Shown: piece by piece, positions 13,501-22,100 of the stretch
Position numbering within the stretch: position 1 is the stretch's first letter
Layout: every line of letters begins with the position of its first letter
DNA from: Symbiodinium natans
Taxonomy: Eukaryota; Sar; Dinophyceae; Suessiales; Symbiodiniaceae
Direction: 5' to 3'
NCBI GenBank assembly: GCA_905221605.1
Contig: CAJNDS010002589.1
Span: forward strand, 255,001-319,000
Length of the DNA stretch: 64,000 nt
Notes under the pieces: model-generated
The model's database searches: none
Seen by the model: only the letters and a program-made list of their open reading frames with translations
What the model was told of the DNA's origin: nothing
Position numbers and translations under genes: made by a program

Positions 13501-16500
13501 CAGGGTTTCAGGGTTTTTGGGGTTTAGGGTTTAGGGAAGTTGCTGCTTGCTACACCCTAAGTTCGGATTTGCAGATTAGGGTTTGAGGGTGTGAAATCTT
13601 CACCAAGGATTGGGGATTCCCCTAAGAACCCTAAAGCCCTAGATCCCTAAAACCCACAACCCATACACTCTTAAACACTAAAAAGCCTGAGAACCCCAAA
13701 ACCCAAATCCCTGAAATCCTTAAACCCTAAAAACCCTACATGAAACCCTAAACCTAAAAACCGTAAACGCCTTAAAGCTCTAGAACCCTAAATAAAAAAC
13801 CAACACCCTCAAACCCCAAAGCCCTACATGAAAACCTAAAAAACCTTAAGCACCCTAGAAGCACTAAAGCCCTAGAACCCAAAAAAACCCAAAACCCTAA
13901 ACCTCAAACCCCAAACCCTAAACCCTAAACCCCTAACCCTTAACCCTAAAAGACCTCAAGCCCTGGAACCCTAAACTCTAAGCCCTCAACCCCAACCCCA
14001 AAACCTAAGCCCGAAAGCCCTAGAACCCTAGAACCCTAAACCCTAGTTCCGAAACCCTAAACCCTAAACCCTAAACCCTGAACCCTAAACCCTAAACCCT
14101 AAACCCTAAACCCCCTGCCCTTCCGTCGCCTTGGGGAGGCGGTGGCGGTGGCGGCCCCCTCCCCGAGCAGCTCGAGCAGCTGAGGAATGACCCCCAGCCA
14201 CGCGCCCGAAGTTGGCGGGTTTAGGGTTTAGGGTTTAGGGTTTGGGGTTTGGGGTTTAGGGTTTAGGGTTTCGGGTTTGGGGTTTAGGGTTTAGGGTTTA
14301 GGGTTTGGGGTTTAGGGTTTAGGGTTTGGGGTTTGGGTTTAGGGTTTAGGGTTTAGGGTTTGGGGTTTGGGTTTGGGTTTAGGGTTTAGGGTTTAGGGTT
14401 TAGGGTTTAGGGTTTAGGGTTTAGGGTTTTTGGGCTTGGGGTTTAGGGTTCGGGGTTTTAGGGTTTCGGGTTTAGGCGTTAGAGTTTACCGAAAGAATTG
14501 GAGCTTGTGGTTTAAGGTTAATATGTTGGTTTCGGTTCGAGGCTTTCGGGCTGTGTGTCGAAGGTTCTGGATCTAGGGCTTAGGCCTCAAAAGCCCTAGG
14601 AAGACTAAACCCTTCGGGATTTGGGAGGTCTTAGAGGGCGCTTGGCTAGGCTTACGAGGTCTCCGATCTGGAGTTTGTGAACGAGGTGCCCCATATCCCC
14701 GTACATAGGACTTCATTTGTAATCGGGGACCCAAACCCTGAAGAACCCTAAGCCCTAAAACCCAAAACCCTAAACCCTAAACCCTAAACCCTAAACCCTA
14801 AACCCTAAACCCTAAACCCTAAACCCTAAACCCTAAACCCTAAACCCTAACCGAAACTATGGCTTTAGGTAGTGTTTAAACTAGAAGGATATAGAGAAGA
14901 AGGCACCTTGTCCTCCCCTATGGAACGATTTGAGGGATCATATCGGCATCCCAAATCCCCCATTCCCCACGAAGAACCCGTGCAGTAAGCATACCTAGCA
15001 CCCTCCGACCTAAACCTAAACCCTAAAGCCTAAACCCCCAATTCCCTACCAAGAGCCCATAGGTTGAAGCAGATGATGACTCCCATGTGCCTAAGAACCC
15101 CCCCAAAAAATGAAAGACAAACACATGTTTTTTTCATTTTTGGGTGGTTCTTAAGCAAATGAGGTAAGGGCCGCTCCCAGAACAAAAACAGAAAATAAAC
15201 AATAATCATATTGATAATAATAATAAGAATAATAAGAAGAAGAATATGAATAATACAAAATATGAAAAAAAAAAACAAACGAGGTTCAATCAGCTTGCAG
15301 CCATGGTGGCTGGCAACCCACAGCTGCTCGCTGCGACCCTGGAACTTCAACTCTGACAGTGACACCAAGGGTTTAGGGTTTAGGGTTTAGGGTTCAGGGT
15401 TCAGGGTTCAGGGTTCAGGGTTCAGGGTTCAGGGTTTATAAACCCTTAACCCTTAGGAACCCTAAAACCCTCAAGCCCCTAAACTCCGGTTATGTTTTAC
15501 TGCTATTGCAAGGGAGATTTTGGTATAGGTCATTGTTGGGGCGGCGGGGCAGAGACTTGAGTCAAGAAGGACACCGCGGCGTTTCACAAATGAAATGGAA
15601 GCGCCTGGTAAGTCCTAAGCTTCCAGTAACCGAACAATTCGGCTACTACTAGGACCGGGAGTAGGCCCTTTTTCCTTTTTTTAGGGTTGGGGGTCCCTTA
15701 TAATCCCCTTAAAACCAAAAAGGGTACCCTTTTTTTTCCTAGGCTACTCCCGGGTCTAGACTAGAACCCGAAAGGACACAATAGCTAGGTCCCCGGAAGT
15801 TTTGGGAAGAGCTTGCAGTTAGGGATTCCAGGTTGGGATGTTCCCCCTTATACCAACAGTCCTTAATAGGGATTGCGAAAGGGGGTATTCTAATCCCTAT
15901 TAAGGACTGTGAGTAGAAGGGGGAGCATTCCAACCACAAACCCGGAACCTAAACCCTAAACTGGCCCTAAACCCTATTAAGGACTGTTAGTATAAAGCGG
16001 GAAAGTCCCAACCCTAAACCCTAAACCCCGAAACCCCTAAGCCCTGAGCCCGAAGCCCGAAGCCCAAATTCCGAAGCCCGAAGCCCTAAGCCCAAATTCT
16101 AGGCTTTCTAGGGCTAAGATCTGAAGACAGTCCGGAGCTTGGGATCTTCGGAGGCGGATTCTCAGCTTCGCAGGCTACGCTATGTGCGTTGCTGAGGGTT
16201 TAGGGGTAGGGTTTAGGGTTTAGGGTTTAGGGTTTAGGGTTTAGGGTTTAGGGTTTAGGGTTTAGGGTTTAGGGGGTTTAGGGTCTAGGGTTTAGGGTCT
16301 AGGGTGTAGGGTTTTTAGGGTTGCTTGTGTGCCTAAAGTCTAGCATATACGGAACAAAGCGCATGTGCATGCTGCTTGAAGGGTACCAAGTGTCAGGCGC
16401 AAGTCCCAAGTACATAAGTCTGAACCCGATGTCCTCAATCCTAAAGTCTAAAGGCCCTAAACCCTATAGCCCTTCTGAACCCGAAGCGTTATATATGTGC

Positions 16501-18024
16501 TTCCTCTAACCCCTTGTTCAGGGTTGTAACCCTACAACTACCCCTAAACCCTAAACTCTAATCCCCAAACCCAGATACCCAAACCCTAAAATCCTAAACC
16601 CTAAACCCTAAAATCCTAACCCCTAAGCCTAAGCCACCTTATAAACCCTAAACTTCTCTTGTCGACTCGAGGCACAAGTGCTGCAAGGCATCCAGCAGTC
16701 GCACCCGGAGATCGCGCAGGACGGCTTAGGGGGGGGGTGGAGTTGGGGTTTAGGGTTTGGGGTTTAGGGTTTAGGCTTTAGGGTTTAGGGTTTAGGCTTT
16801 AGGCTTTAGGGTTTAGGGTTAGAGGGTCTAGAGGGTCTAGAGGGTCTAGAGGGTTTCAGGGCTTAGGGTTGAGGGTTTTAGGGTTTAGGCCTTAAGGGTC
16901 ATGGGATTCTGCGGGTTTAGGGTTTAGGGTTTAGGGTTTAGGGTTTAGGGTTTAGGGTTTAGGGTTTAGGGTTTAGGGTTCGGACTACGTACATCAAGGA
17001 AACCCCGTAGGGGTACATCCTTCGGGGTCCAAGTTCTCAGTCCCCTGAAAAGGGTGGGGGGGGGCGGGGGTGGGAAGTGCCCATGCCGAGATACCCTGGC
17101 AGCTTAGGGTTTAGGGTTTAGGGTTTAGGGTTTAGGGTTTAGGGTTTAGGGTTTAGGGTTTAGGGTTTAGGGTTTAGGGTTTAGGGTTTAGGGTTTAGGG
17201 TTTAGGCTTCTAGGGTTTAGGGTTTAGGGTTTCAGGTTTCAGGGTCTAGAGGGTTTACGTTCCCTGAGGATAGGTTCTGCGGGTACCTTTCTTCATGTGC
17301 CCTATCATAGAAGCCTCTGAAACTCCAAACTGCGACCCAATACCCGAAACCTGAAACCACCCTAAACCCTAAACCCTAAACCCTTATGACCCCCCTCTTT
17401 GTGCGACTTGGCAGGCCATCCAGCAGAATCCTGACGCCTTCATGCGCCTTCTGCAAGAGGCGGGCGCGCACCAATTCTGAAGGTTTAGGGTTTAGGGTTT
17501 AGGGTTTAGGGTTTAGGGTTTAGGGTCTAGGGCAAGGCTTGTAGTCCGGATCTCTCTAGTTTCGGAATGTGTCTCTACTTAAGCCATCTTCGCCGGCCAG
17601 CCTAAAGCCTACGTACCCGAAGACGCGGTCGCACTTCCCTGTTTGGGGTTTAGGGTTTAGGGTTTAGGGTTTAGGGTTGGGGGTTTAGGGTTTAGGGTTA
17701 GGGGTTTAGGGTTTCGGGTTTAGGGTTGAGGGTTCTACAGGTAGCTTCAGTTTTGGTTAGGACGTGTTTTGGTTATACTGAAAAGGAAATAATGACTAGT
17801 GATTCTGAGCTTCGGGCAAGCAACCCTCAGCCCTAGACCCTAATCCCGAGACCCTACAAACCCATAAACCCTAAACCCTAAACCCCAATCCCTCATCCCC
17901 AAACCCTAAACCCCAAACCCCAAACCCTAAACCCTGAACCCTAAACCCTAAACCCTAAACCCTAAACCCTCATCATCTCATGTCAGGTGACCCCCGGAGC
18001 CGGAGGTGGGCAAGAGGAGCATTG
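1541..18024 (+). CDS. RAD23: RAD23-like ubiquitin receptor / excision-repair protein, spliced, 5' end not seen
   Basis: Known family role: RAD23 binds ubiquitylated proteins through UBA domains, docks on the proteasome through an N-terminal UBL and stabilises XPC/Rad4 in nucleotide-excision repair. Seen here, in order on one strand: the C-terminal half of a UBL (KLIYCGKILADD, then SGFIVAMATK), a Pro/Ala linker (AKPAATPAGPSQ and more), a UBA1 (SLCEMGFPRGE + VENALRAANGN), Gly-rich linkers, and a full XPC-binding domain spread over four exons (EQLEQLRNDPQ, FNQLAAMVAGNPQLLAATL, GIQQSHPEIAQ, AIQQNPDAFMRLLQEA). This is the RAD23 domain order and not that of ubiquilin. The first UBL half must lie upstream of 1541 or in an exon I could not recognise; UBA2 is not resolved. 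Introns use GT, GC and GA donors and AG|G acceptors and are full of telomere-like repeats and hairpin elements. Family identity is confident; individual splice sites are inferred. Confidence 0.88.
1635..2352 (+). repeat. Telomere-like blocks in RAD23 introns
   Basis: (TTTAGGG)n at 1635-1690, degenerate CCCTAAA/CCCCAAA/CCCGAAA at 1907-2192 right up to a splice acceptor, then (TTTAGGG)n at 2273-2352 right after the GC donor. The exon at 2204 thus sits between blocks of opposite orientation. Confidence 0.85.
2204..2263 (+). CDS. RAD23: RAD23 exon, UBL C-terminal strand
   Basis: Acceptor CTGCCAG|G. It encodes ATIEDSGYQ then SSGFIVAMATK, equivalent to the last UBL strand of human RAD23 (...NFVVVMVTK). 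The residue spacing from the DD of the previous exon equals that of the human protein. The donor is GC (ACAAAG|GCGGGG). Confidence 0.85.
2749..2789 (+). repeat. Poly-C tract
   Basis: A C homopolymer of more than 20 nt with a few A interruptions, in a RAD23 intron. Such C or G runs recur in the window (12763, 18417, 21359, 26140, 34645, 48337, 52367, 53463, 57780, 60899). Confidence 0.9.
3154..3190 (+). CDS. RAD23: RAD23 exon, Pro/Ala linker
   Basis: Acceptor TTGCGAG|G. It encodes AKPAATPAGPSQ, joining in frame after ...VAMATK, as in other RAD23 proteins where a Lys/Pro/Ala linker follows the UBL. The donor is GT (CAAG|GTTG), leaving phase 1. Confidence 0.7.
3450..3523 (+). CDS. RAD23: RAD23 exon, Pro/Ala linker continued
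   Basis: Acceptor AAAGCAG. With the leftover G of the previous exon it reads E-PSMEAAEAPAPTPAPAP... The 3' end is uncertain because several GN dinucleotides near 3515-3531 could be the donor. The exon itself is a low-complexity Ala/Pro repeat, typical of RAD23 linkers. Confidence 0.6.
3886..3949 (+). CDS. RAD23: RAD23 exon, Pro/Ala linker end
   Basis: It encodes AATPTPAPAPTPAAAVPSEV, then DG. The acceptor is CCAAAG|G, or CAG four bases further on, depending on the previous donor. The exact end (GT after TCGGAA, or near GATGG) is uncertain. Confidence 0.6.
4160..4265 (+). repeat. CAGA-type microsatellite
   Basis: Imperfect (CAGA)n/(GACA)n run in a RAD23 intron. Confidence 0.85.
4300..4920 (+). 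repeat. Three (CCCTAAA)n blocks
   Basis: Blocks at 4300-4388, 4652-4756 and 4853-4920, all with the C-rich strand on +, separated by about 100-250 nt of unrelated sequence. Confidence 0.9.
5528..5565 (+). CDS. RAD23: Candidate RAD23 exon before UBA1
   Basis: After TCCCAAG|G the sequence reads AAPLDDLSSAYSG, like the segment before UBA1 of RAD23 (small residues, S-x-Y-x-G). The donor would be GT. Its phase does not join directly to the exon at 8041, so another small exon or another donor is needed. Tentative. Confidence 0.35.
6261..6507 (+). repeat. 106-bp direct duplication with telomere-like DNA between the copies
   Basis: Units at 6261-6366 and 6398-6507 differ at about four positions; between them is only TTTAGGG-type sequence. 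Confidence 0.9.
6650..6747. mobile_element. Hairpin (MITE-like) element, CTACCAGGATGGGC ends
   Basis: Inverted ends CTACCAGGATGGGCTA / TAGCCCGTCCTGGTAG around about 65 nt. A related sequence with CCAGGATGGGC and CCCCATAATCAA lies at about 29016-29060. No coding capacity. Confidence 0.75.
7046..7150. mobile_element. Family-7 hairpin element
   Basis: Inverted ends of the type GTTTCCGAAAATAGGGGTACCC / GGGTACCCCTATTTTGACAAAAAC. Other copies at 9611-9712 and 29905-30001, and a fragment near 12690-12730. Confidence 0.7.
7503..7556 (+). repeat. (CCCTAAA)n
   Basis: Short perfect run in the RAD23 intron before UBA1. Confidence 0.9.
8041..8088 (+). CDS. RAD23: RAD23 exon, UBA1 first half
   Basis: Acceptor ATCTGAG|G. 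It encodes EASVNSLCEMGFPRGE; the MGF loop is the hallmark of UBA domains. A GC donor (GGAGAG|GCCC) joins it in phase 0 to VENALRAA. Without splicing, a stop follows three codons later. Confidence 0.8.
8408..8515. mobile_element. Family-2 hairpin element
   Basis: Inverted ends TAAGGGTCCATGTAC / GTACATGGACCCTT with an AT-rich interior and GGGCC near the centre. It lies just before a family-3 element. Confidence 0.8.
8534..8643. mobile_element. Family-3 hairpin element
   Basis: Ends CTAGGACCCAGAGCAGGCCC / CCTAGGTTACTCTGGGCC; interior GGTTCCCTTATGGGCCCC. No ORF. Confidence 0.75.
9122..9178 (+). CDS. RAD23: RAD23 exon, UBA1 second half
   Basis: Acceptor AACCCAG|G. It encodes VENALRAANGNTMIAAEPI; ALRA and the AxE at +7 line up with UBA helices 2 and 3 (ALRASFNNPDRAVEYL in human). 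The end is approximate (a GC dinucleotide follows AGCCCATA). Confidence 0.75.
9611..9712. mobile_element. Family-7 hairpin element
   Basis: Ends TGGGGGTTTGCGAAAATAGG / GGGTACCCCAATTTCGAAGACCCCCA, about 100 bp. Confidence 0.7.
10259..10320 (+). CDS. Possible coding segment in RAD23 intron region
   Basis: Unique sequence flanked by telomere-like arrays, readable as MDLQAVLNALRRPLGATD. It has a UBA-like feel but no clear place in the RAD23 domain order. It could be a linker exon, a relic or chance. Confidence 0.22.
10890..11135 (+). repeat. Three tandem diverged units of about 70-85 bp
   Basis: Each unit reads AGGAGGGACCCTTxxAAGGGACCTTA... GGGCTTCTTAGGTACAxAGGGAC. It lies in the region between UBA1 and the XPC-binding exons. 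Confidence 0.75.
11215..12182 (+). repeat. Telomere-like blocks of alternating orientation
   Basis: (TTTAGGG)n at 11215-11280, (CCCTAAA)n at 11660-11750 and 11875-11950, (TTTAGGG)n at 12078-12182. The Gly-rich candidate exon sits between them. Confidence 0.85.
11767..11813 (+). CDS. RAD23: Candidate RAD23 exon, Gly/Pro/Ala linker
   Basis: After GGCGCAG|G the frame reads GMGPGGAPGAGGAPG, a composition found between UBA1 and the XPC-binding domain in many RAD23 proteins. The donor is not settled. Low complexity makes it weak evidence on its own. Confidence 0.45.
12900..14114 (+). repeat. Long degenerate CCCTAAA / CCCTAAAA domain with CCATGAGC spacers
   Basis: Around 12940-13270 a higher-order unit recurs in which CCCTAAACCCCATGAGCCCTAAA alternates with CCCTAAAA runs. 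13630-14060 is strongly degenerate. The candidate exon at 13386 is the only non-repetitive island. Confidence 0.8.
13386..13440 (+). CDS. RAD23: Candidate RAD23 linker exon
   Basis: After CATATGAG|G the unique GC-rich island reads AGGLAFPAVPGPRAGARS, in a region of otherwise degenerate CCCTAAA repeats. Position fits the linker just before the XPC-binding domain. Tentative. Confidence 0.4.
14139..14196 (+). CDS. RAD23: RAD23 exon, start of XPC-binding domain
   Basis: Acceptor TGGGGAG|G. It encodes GGGGGPLPEQLEQLRNDP plus two bases of the next Gln. PL-x3-LEQLRNDPQ corresponds to the PLEFLRxxPQF start of the XPC-binding (STI1-like) domain. The GC donor (CCCCA|GCCACG) splits the Gln codon. Confidence 0.82.
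14217..14853 (+). repeat. TTTAGGG/TTTGGGG block, then (CCCTAAA)n
   Basis: G-rich strand on + at 14217-14475, C-rich at 14753-14853, within one intron of the XPC-binding domain. Confidence 0.85.
15090..15275 (+). repeat. C-run plus A-rich / AT-rich segment before a RAD23 acceptor
   Basis: CCCCCCAAAAAA followed by AAT/AAG-rich simple sequence up to the acceptor at 15283. Similar C-run/A-rich junctions occur at 38340, 49270, 49360 and 60899. Confidence 0.7.
15284..15341 (+). CDS. RAD23: RAD23 exon, XPC-binding domain helix 2
   Basis: Acceptor AACGAG|G. The first G completes Gln, then FNQLAAMVAGNPQLLAATL, matching FxxLRxLVQxNPxLLxxLL of human RAD23. The proposed donor is GA after ACCCTG; a slightly different junction with the next exon is possible because the spacing is about four residues longer than usual. 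Confidence 0.82.
15648..15760. mobile_element. Family-3 hairpin element
   Basis: Ends CTAGGACCGGGAGTAGGCCC / CCTAGGCTACTCCCGGGTCTAG. Confidence 0.75.
15833..15933. mobile_element. Family-1 hairpin element
   Basis: Ends TTGGGATGTTCCCCCTTATA and its near reverse complement; subterminal CAGTCCTTAATAGGGATT / AATCCCTATTAAGGACTG. A half copy follows at about 15970-16012. Confidence 0.85.
16672..16719 (+). CDS. RAD23: RAD23 exon, XPC-binding domain helix 3
   Basis: It encodes AQVLQGIQQSHPEIAQ. An alternative acceptor at GCTGCAAG|G (start 16687) would restore the usual domain length. The donor is GA (GCGCAG|GACGGC), phase 0. Confidence 0.8.
17415..17459 (+). CDS. RAD23: RAD23 exon, end of XPC-binding domain
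   Basis: Acceptor TTGGCAG|G. It encodes AIQQNPDAFMRLLQE, the last XPC-binding helix. Read through, the frame continues AGAHQF and stops at 17478-17480; a GC dinucleotide directly after GAG could instead splice it to the exon at 17987. Whether the protein ends here or continues to a UBA2 is unresolved. Confidence 0.8.
17987..18024 (+). CDS. RAD23: RAD23 exon, Gly-rich segment after XPC-binding domain
   Basis: Acceptor ATGTCAG|G. It encodes VTPGAGGGQEEH, closely like the VTPGxGGG segment that precedes UBA2 in RAD23 proteins. The GT donor directly abuts a TTTAGGG array. Confidence 0.6.
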
Positions 18025-18026
18025 GT

Positions 18027-18118
18027 TTAGGGTTTAGGGTTTAGGGTTTAGGGTTTAGGGTTGGGGGTTTAGGGTTTAGGGTTTAGGGTTTAGGGTTTAG
18101 GGTTTAGGGTTTAGGGCT
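18027..18118 (+). repeat. (TTTAGGG)n directly after a GT donor
   Basis: The donor's GT and the array share bases (ATTGGTTTAGGG), so the array itself supplies the 5' splice site. Confidence 0.85.
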
Positions 18119-18240
18119 GCTTGTCCACGGTTCCTGGGGTGTCTGCCCGTGGACCCTGAAGCCTTAACCCTGAAAAAATAGACCCTGAGCCCTACCCCCT
18201 ACTCCCCACAGATTAAGCCCTAAAGCCAATCACACCATAT

Positions 18241-18298
18241 GACTGACTCTCTTTCTCTCACTCTCTCACTCTCTCTCTCTCTCTCTCTCTCTTCTCTC
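18241..18298 (+). repeat. (CT)n microsatellite
   Basis: CTCT-rich run between RAD23 and PGAM-A. Confidence 0.9.
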
Positions 18299-18557
18299 CT
18301 GCCCGCTCCTCTGAAGATTGACCTGTTTCATGTGTTGCTTTTCCAGTGCTGTTACTTGATTACCGTTATTTCCTCGCACAAATCCTTAGTATTATCCCTT
18401 TGAGGAAGAACATTTCGGGGGGGGGGGGGGGGGCGGGGAGTCTGAAGCACTTAGATTAGGCGACAGTTCTCCGAAGTCAGGTCAAGAACCCTAAACCCTA
18501 AACCCTAAACCATCCGTTACTCTCCGGGCCTGAATATGTGCACTCCAAAGACTAAGA

Positions 18558-18651
18558 TTGGGATGATGTTCCCCCAGGGACTGTCGGGATTGTAGCACCC
18601 CCCTATTATGATCCTTATTGAGGAGTGTTAGTATAAGGGGAAACATCCCAA
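18558..18651. mobile_element. Family-1 hairpin element
   Basis: Ends TTGGGATGATGTTCCCCC / GGGGAAACATCCCAA, with a GAGGAGTGTTAGTATAAGG subterminal region like the other copies. Confidence 0.8.
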
Positions 18652-18806
18652 GCCCCAAGCCCTTCATCAGAACCCAAACGCACAATTGCAAACACACGCG
18701 CACCACGCGCGCGCACTGACTCTAAAGCCCTTTTATTTCAGTAAGCCCGCAACCTAGAACCCCAAACCCTAATGCGAGCCCTCCAACTCTACTTCTTTGG
18801 CTGCAG

Positions 18807-18828
18807 GCGACAAAAACACTTTAGCATA
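18807..18828 (+). CDS. RAD23: Possible RAD23 UBA2 remnant (CDKN-like)
   Basis: After GGCTGCAG|G the sequence reads xDKNTLA then TAA; UBA2 of RAD23 has ACDKNExLAANYL at its end. It could be a true exon with a GC donor before the stop, or a decayed one. The upstream half of UBA2 was not found between 18025 and 18800. Confidence 0.3.
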
Positions 18829-19126
18829 ACCGCTAGGAAAGAGATCACGAGAGAACAGAGCTCCTTGATAGGCACAGGAAGGCTTATGAGAGGTGGGGGT
18901 TGATCCGTTTAGGGTCTAGGGTTTAGGGTCTGCAGTCTAGGGTTTGGAGTTTAGGGTTTGGAGTTTAGGGTTTGGGGTTTTGGGGATAGTCTAGGGATCT
19001 AGGGTTTAGGGTCTAGGGTTTAGGGTTGGAGTTTAGGGTTGAGGGTTTAGGCTTGGGGGATCCCCGGTTTAGGGAATTAGGGACCTTAGGAAGTTAGGGC
19101 CGAGCGTCATCATCACTTGCGGCGCG

Positions 19127-19183
19127 ATGGCTGCGAACGGCTACGCAAGCAGCCCCGTGACCCTGCCAGACCGCGTGGCAAAG
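19127..19183 (+). CDS. PGAM: PGAM-A exon 1 (start)
   Basis: ATG in GCGCGATGG, encoding MAANGYASSPVTLPDRVAK. A GC donor (GCAAAG|GCGCCA) joins in phase 0 to VVFVRHGES. The start was chosen because it is the only ATG in this open segment. A chance resemblance of MAAN to RAD23's UBA2 end was considered and set aside. Confidence 0.7.
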
Positions 19184-22100
19184 GCGCCAGCAAAAACCCT
19201 GAAGGGTTTGGGCTTAGGGCTTAGGGCTTAGGGCTTAGGGCTTAGGGCTTAGGGCTTAGGGCTTAGGGCTTAGGGCTTAGGGCTAAGGGTTTAACTTAGG
19301 GTGTTTATACAGGGGTTGTACTATGGTATCAGGGTAACCGAGAAAGGGCCACCGGACTTCGTAACCCAAACCCTACACCCCAAACCCTAAGCCCTAAACC
19401 CCGAAACCCTAAACCCTAAACCCTAAACCCTAAACCCTAAACCCTGAATTCAGCTCGAGGGCTTCGAGGGCTTCAAGGTCTAGGTTTAGGGTTTTCGGGT
19501 TCAGGCTTTAGGGTTTCGGGTTTAAGGTCTAGGGTTTAGGGTCTAGGGTCTAGGGTTAAGGGTTTAGGGTTTAGGGCTTGGGGAAATAAATTTCCAGGCC
19601 CTGGCTCCTAAGCACTATCAATCGCTGATTAGAAATCTGTTGCCTGACGCTTCCTCTCTACTTCGTCGGATATGGTTTGCAGGGTGGAAGGGTTTGGCCG
19701 GAATTGTAAAGAAAGCAGACGCTTGTAGACCCAACATGCTAGAACTTCGAGAGGTTCAGGGCTGAAGGAGTTTGGTGGTTTAGGGGCTGAGGGGTGCAGG
19801 TGGCTGTAAGAATCAGCTTAGGTCAGATGTCAAGTGTATGAGCAAACTAAAGAGCACGCTTGGACAAGGTGCTGCAGCTGGCCTCACGGAGTCCTACAAA
19901 CCCCTTGAGCTTTGCAATGGCCACCCGTCGATCTTTCCCCCTAAGCCCAGAACCCCAAACCCCGCAACAAGGGGCGTGCTACCCTCTTCTGCATGCTTCA
20001 ACCCTATAAACCCTAAGCCCTAAACCCTAAAGCCCCATTGCGGTTTGCAGGTTGTCTTTGTGCGTCATGGCGAAAGCCAAGGCAACGCCAAAAACGCACC
20101 TTGGCCCAGCAACACGGGTTTCGGGCTGCAGGTTTGGATCTTGGGCGAACGGATTTCAGAATCCGGAACCCCAAGCCCTGAACCCTAAGCACCTTACCTC
20201 ACATGAAAGTAGGTCTGGATTGCTTTTTTGGGGTTGGGGTTTAGGGTTTAGGGTTAGGGATGTTAAGGATTTAGGGGTTAGGGTTTAGGATTTAGGATTT
20301 AGGGTTTAAGGTTTAGGGTTTCGTGTTAGGTTTGGGATTTGGGGTTTGGGGGTTGAGGTGCAGTCTAGCCACTGCTCGATGCAGGAGCACTTGTTTCTTT
20401 CCTCTACTCAGGGTTTGTATGAAGGGGTTGGTTGCTCCGGTTTAGGGTTTAGGGTTTAGGGTTTAGGGTTTAGGGTTTAGGGTTTAGGGTTTAGGGTTTA
20501 GGGTTTAGGGTTTAGGCTTCCTAGAATTCGGATTGTTTCGAAATCTCGAGAGGGACCATAAATTTTCAAGAACTGCCCATCTCCCTAAGCCCTAAGCCCC
20601 TATCAATTTGTTGGAAGAGGTGCTTAGAGGGGTTTTAGGGTTTAAGGTTTCGGGTTTCGAGGTTAGGGTTCAGCGTCAAGCATTCCTTAGTCAACCTCGC
20701 TACTCTGGTAACGAATATCTACCCAGCCACACTTTGGAACATTAGGACACTCTATACCCTAAACCCTAAACCCTAAAAAACCCTAAACCCTAAACCCTAA
20801 ACCCTAAACCCTAAACCCTAAACCCTAAACCCTAAACCCTAAACCCTAAACCCTAACCCTAAACCCTAAACTTTTCGTTTTGATGAACCCTAAGCCTTGA
20901 ATCCTAGGGCTTGAACCTAAGCACCCTATCTCCAGGAACCCAACAAAACTTGTCATAGTTGGGGTAACATGTTGCATGCTTCACGGGTGCTTAAACTCAA
21001 GAAGGAATAGAAATGTAAAATTTTAATGCTATCCCAAACATGAATTTGAAAAACACCCTAGGGTTCGAACCAAAAACCCTACATGCATGAACCCAAGGCT
21101 TGGGCACCCTCGACCCTATAATGCAGGGTTTAGGGTTTAGGGTTTAGGGTTTAGGGTTTAGGGTTTAGGGTTTAGGGTTTAGGGTTTAGGGTTACACCCT
21201 GCTCTCATTGAGGAACCCTTTGAGCTTGAACCATAGACGTTGAACTGTAAACTAAGCCCTAAGCCAAAACCTAAACCCTGAACCCTAAACCCTAAACCCT
21301 AAATCCTAAACCCTACCTAAACCCTAAACCTTTGGGGGGTGGGGGAAGGGGGCTGGAGGGAGGGGGGGGGGGGGGTTGCCGACCTCGAATGAAGTGAGTT
21401 TGCGAAGGGGGGAGGGAGGGGCTGGCGGGCGACAACGAGTTACGCAAACTTGCCGACCACGCATTAGGCAATATCTGGCGGGGGGAGGGAGGGATGGGGC
21501 GCGACGAATTAGGCAAATTTGCCGACGACTGCCCGACGACGAATTAGGCCAATTCGCACTGGGCGACGACCAACTGCACTGGCCGACACCGACTTGACCC
21601 TTTTTGGTCTATGTACGTAACGAAAGAGAGGTAGAGAGGTTCAGAAACCCTAAAGTACCCAAAAGGCTCCTATGTAGTACCTTTTTGGGGGTAGTATACT
21701 AAACTCCCCTATAACTAAACTAAAAAGGAACTACATTAGAGCCTTCAGGTATGCACTCGAAACCGGAAGCCAGGACACAAATCCCTCAACGCCCAGGTCT
21801 ATACCGGTTGGGACGACACGCCTCTCAGCGTCCGCGGCGAGCAGGAGGACAGGAGTGGTGTTAGGCGTTTTAGGGCCAGGGGTGTACAGGATTTCGGGCT
21901 CAAGATTAGGGTTTAAGGGTTTGGCCCAAACCTTAATCCAGAAAGTTGTATGCACAATCACACAACAGGCCCGATCAGCCCTCCACCGCATGCCGAAATT
22001 CGTGAAACCCCAAAACCCCAAAGCCGTAAAGCCCTAAAGCCCTAAAGCCCTAAAGCACTAAAGCCCTAAAGCACTAAAGCCCTAAGCTCTAAACGTAAAG

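Larger units (their letters stand above)
16194..17532 (+). repeat. Telomere-like blocks between XPC-binding exons
   Basis: (TTTAGGG)n at 16194-16320, 16745-16870 (degenerate, with a GGGTCTAGA sub-repeat), 16917-16982, 17104-17230 and 17483-17532. All have the G-rich strand on +. Confidence 0.88.
18025..19126 (+). other. Interval between RAD23 and PGAM-A
   Basis: It contains a TTTAGGG array (18027-18118), a CT-rich microsatellite (about 18241-18298), an 18-nt G run near 18417, one family-1 hairpin (18558-18651) and degenerate TTTAGGG (18905-19060). No promoter motif is recognised. Confidence 0.5.

Noticed and set aside
19127-19183. MAAN... as the end of RAD23's UBA2 (LAANxL)
   Set aside because: A start codon in good context and an in-frame phase-0 join to the RHGES exon favour PGAM-A exon 1; the PGAM-B start exon has the same layout.
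21376-21597. 73-codon frame next to PGAM-A exon 3
   Set aside because: It spans a G-rich tract and degenerate GAATTAGGC tandem repeats, and there is no family resemblance.
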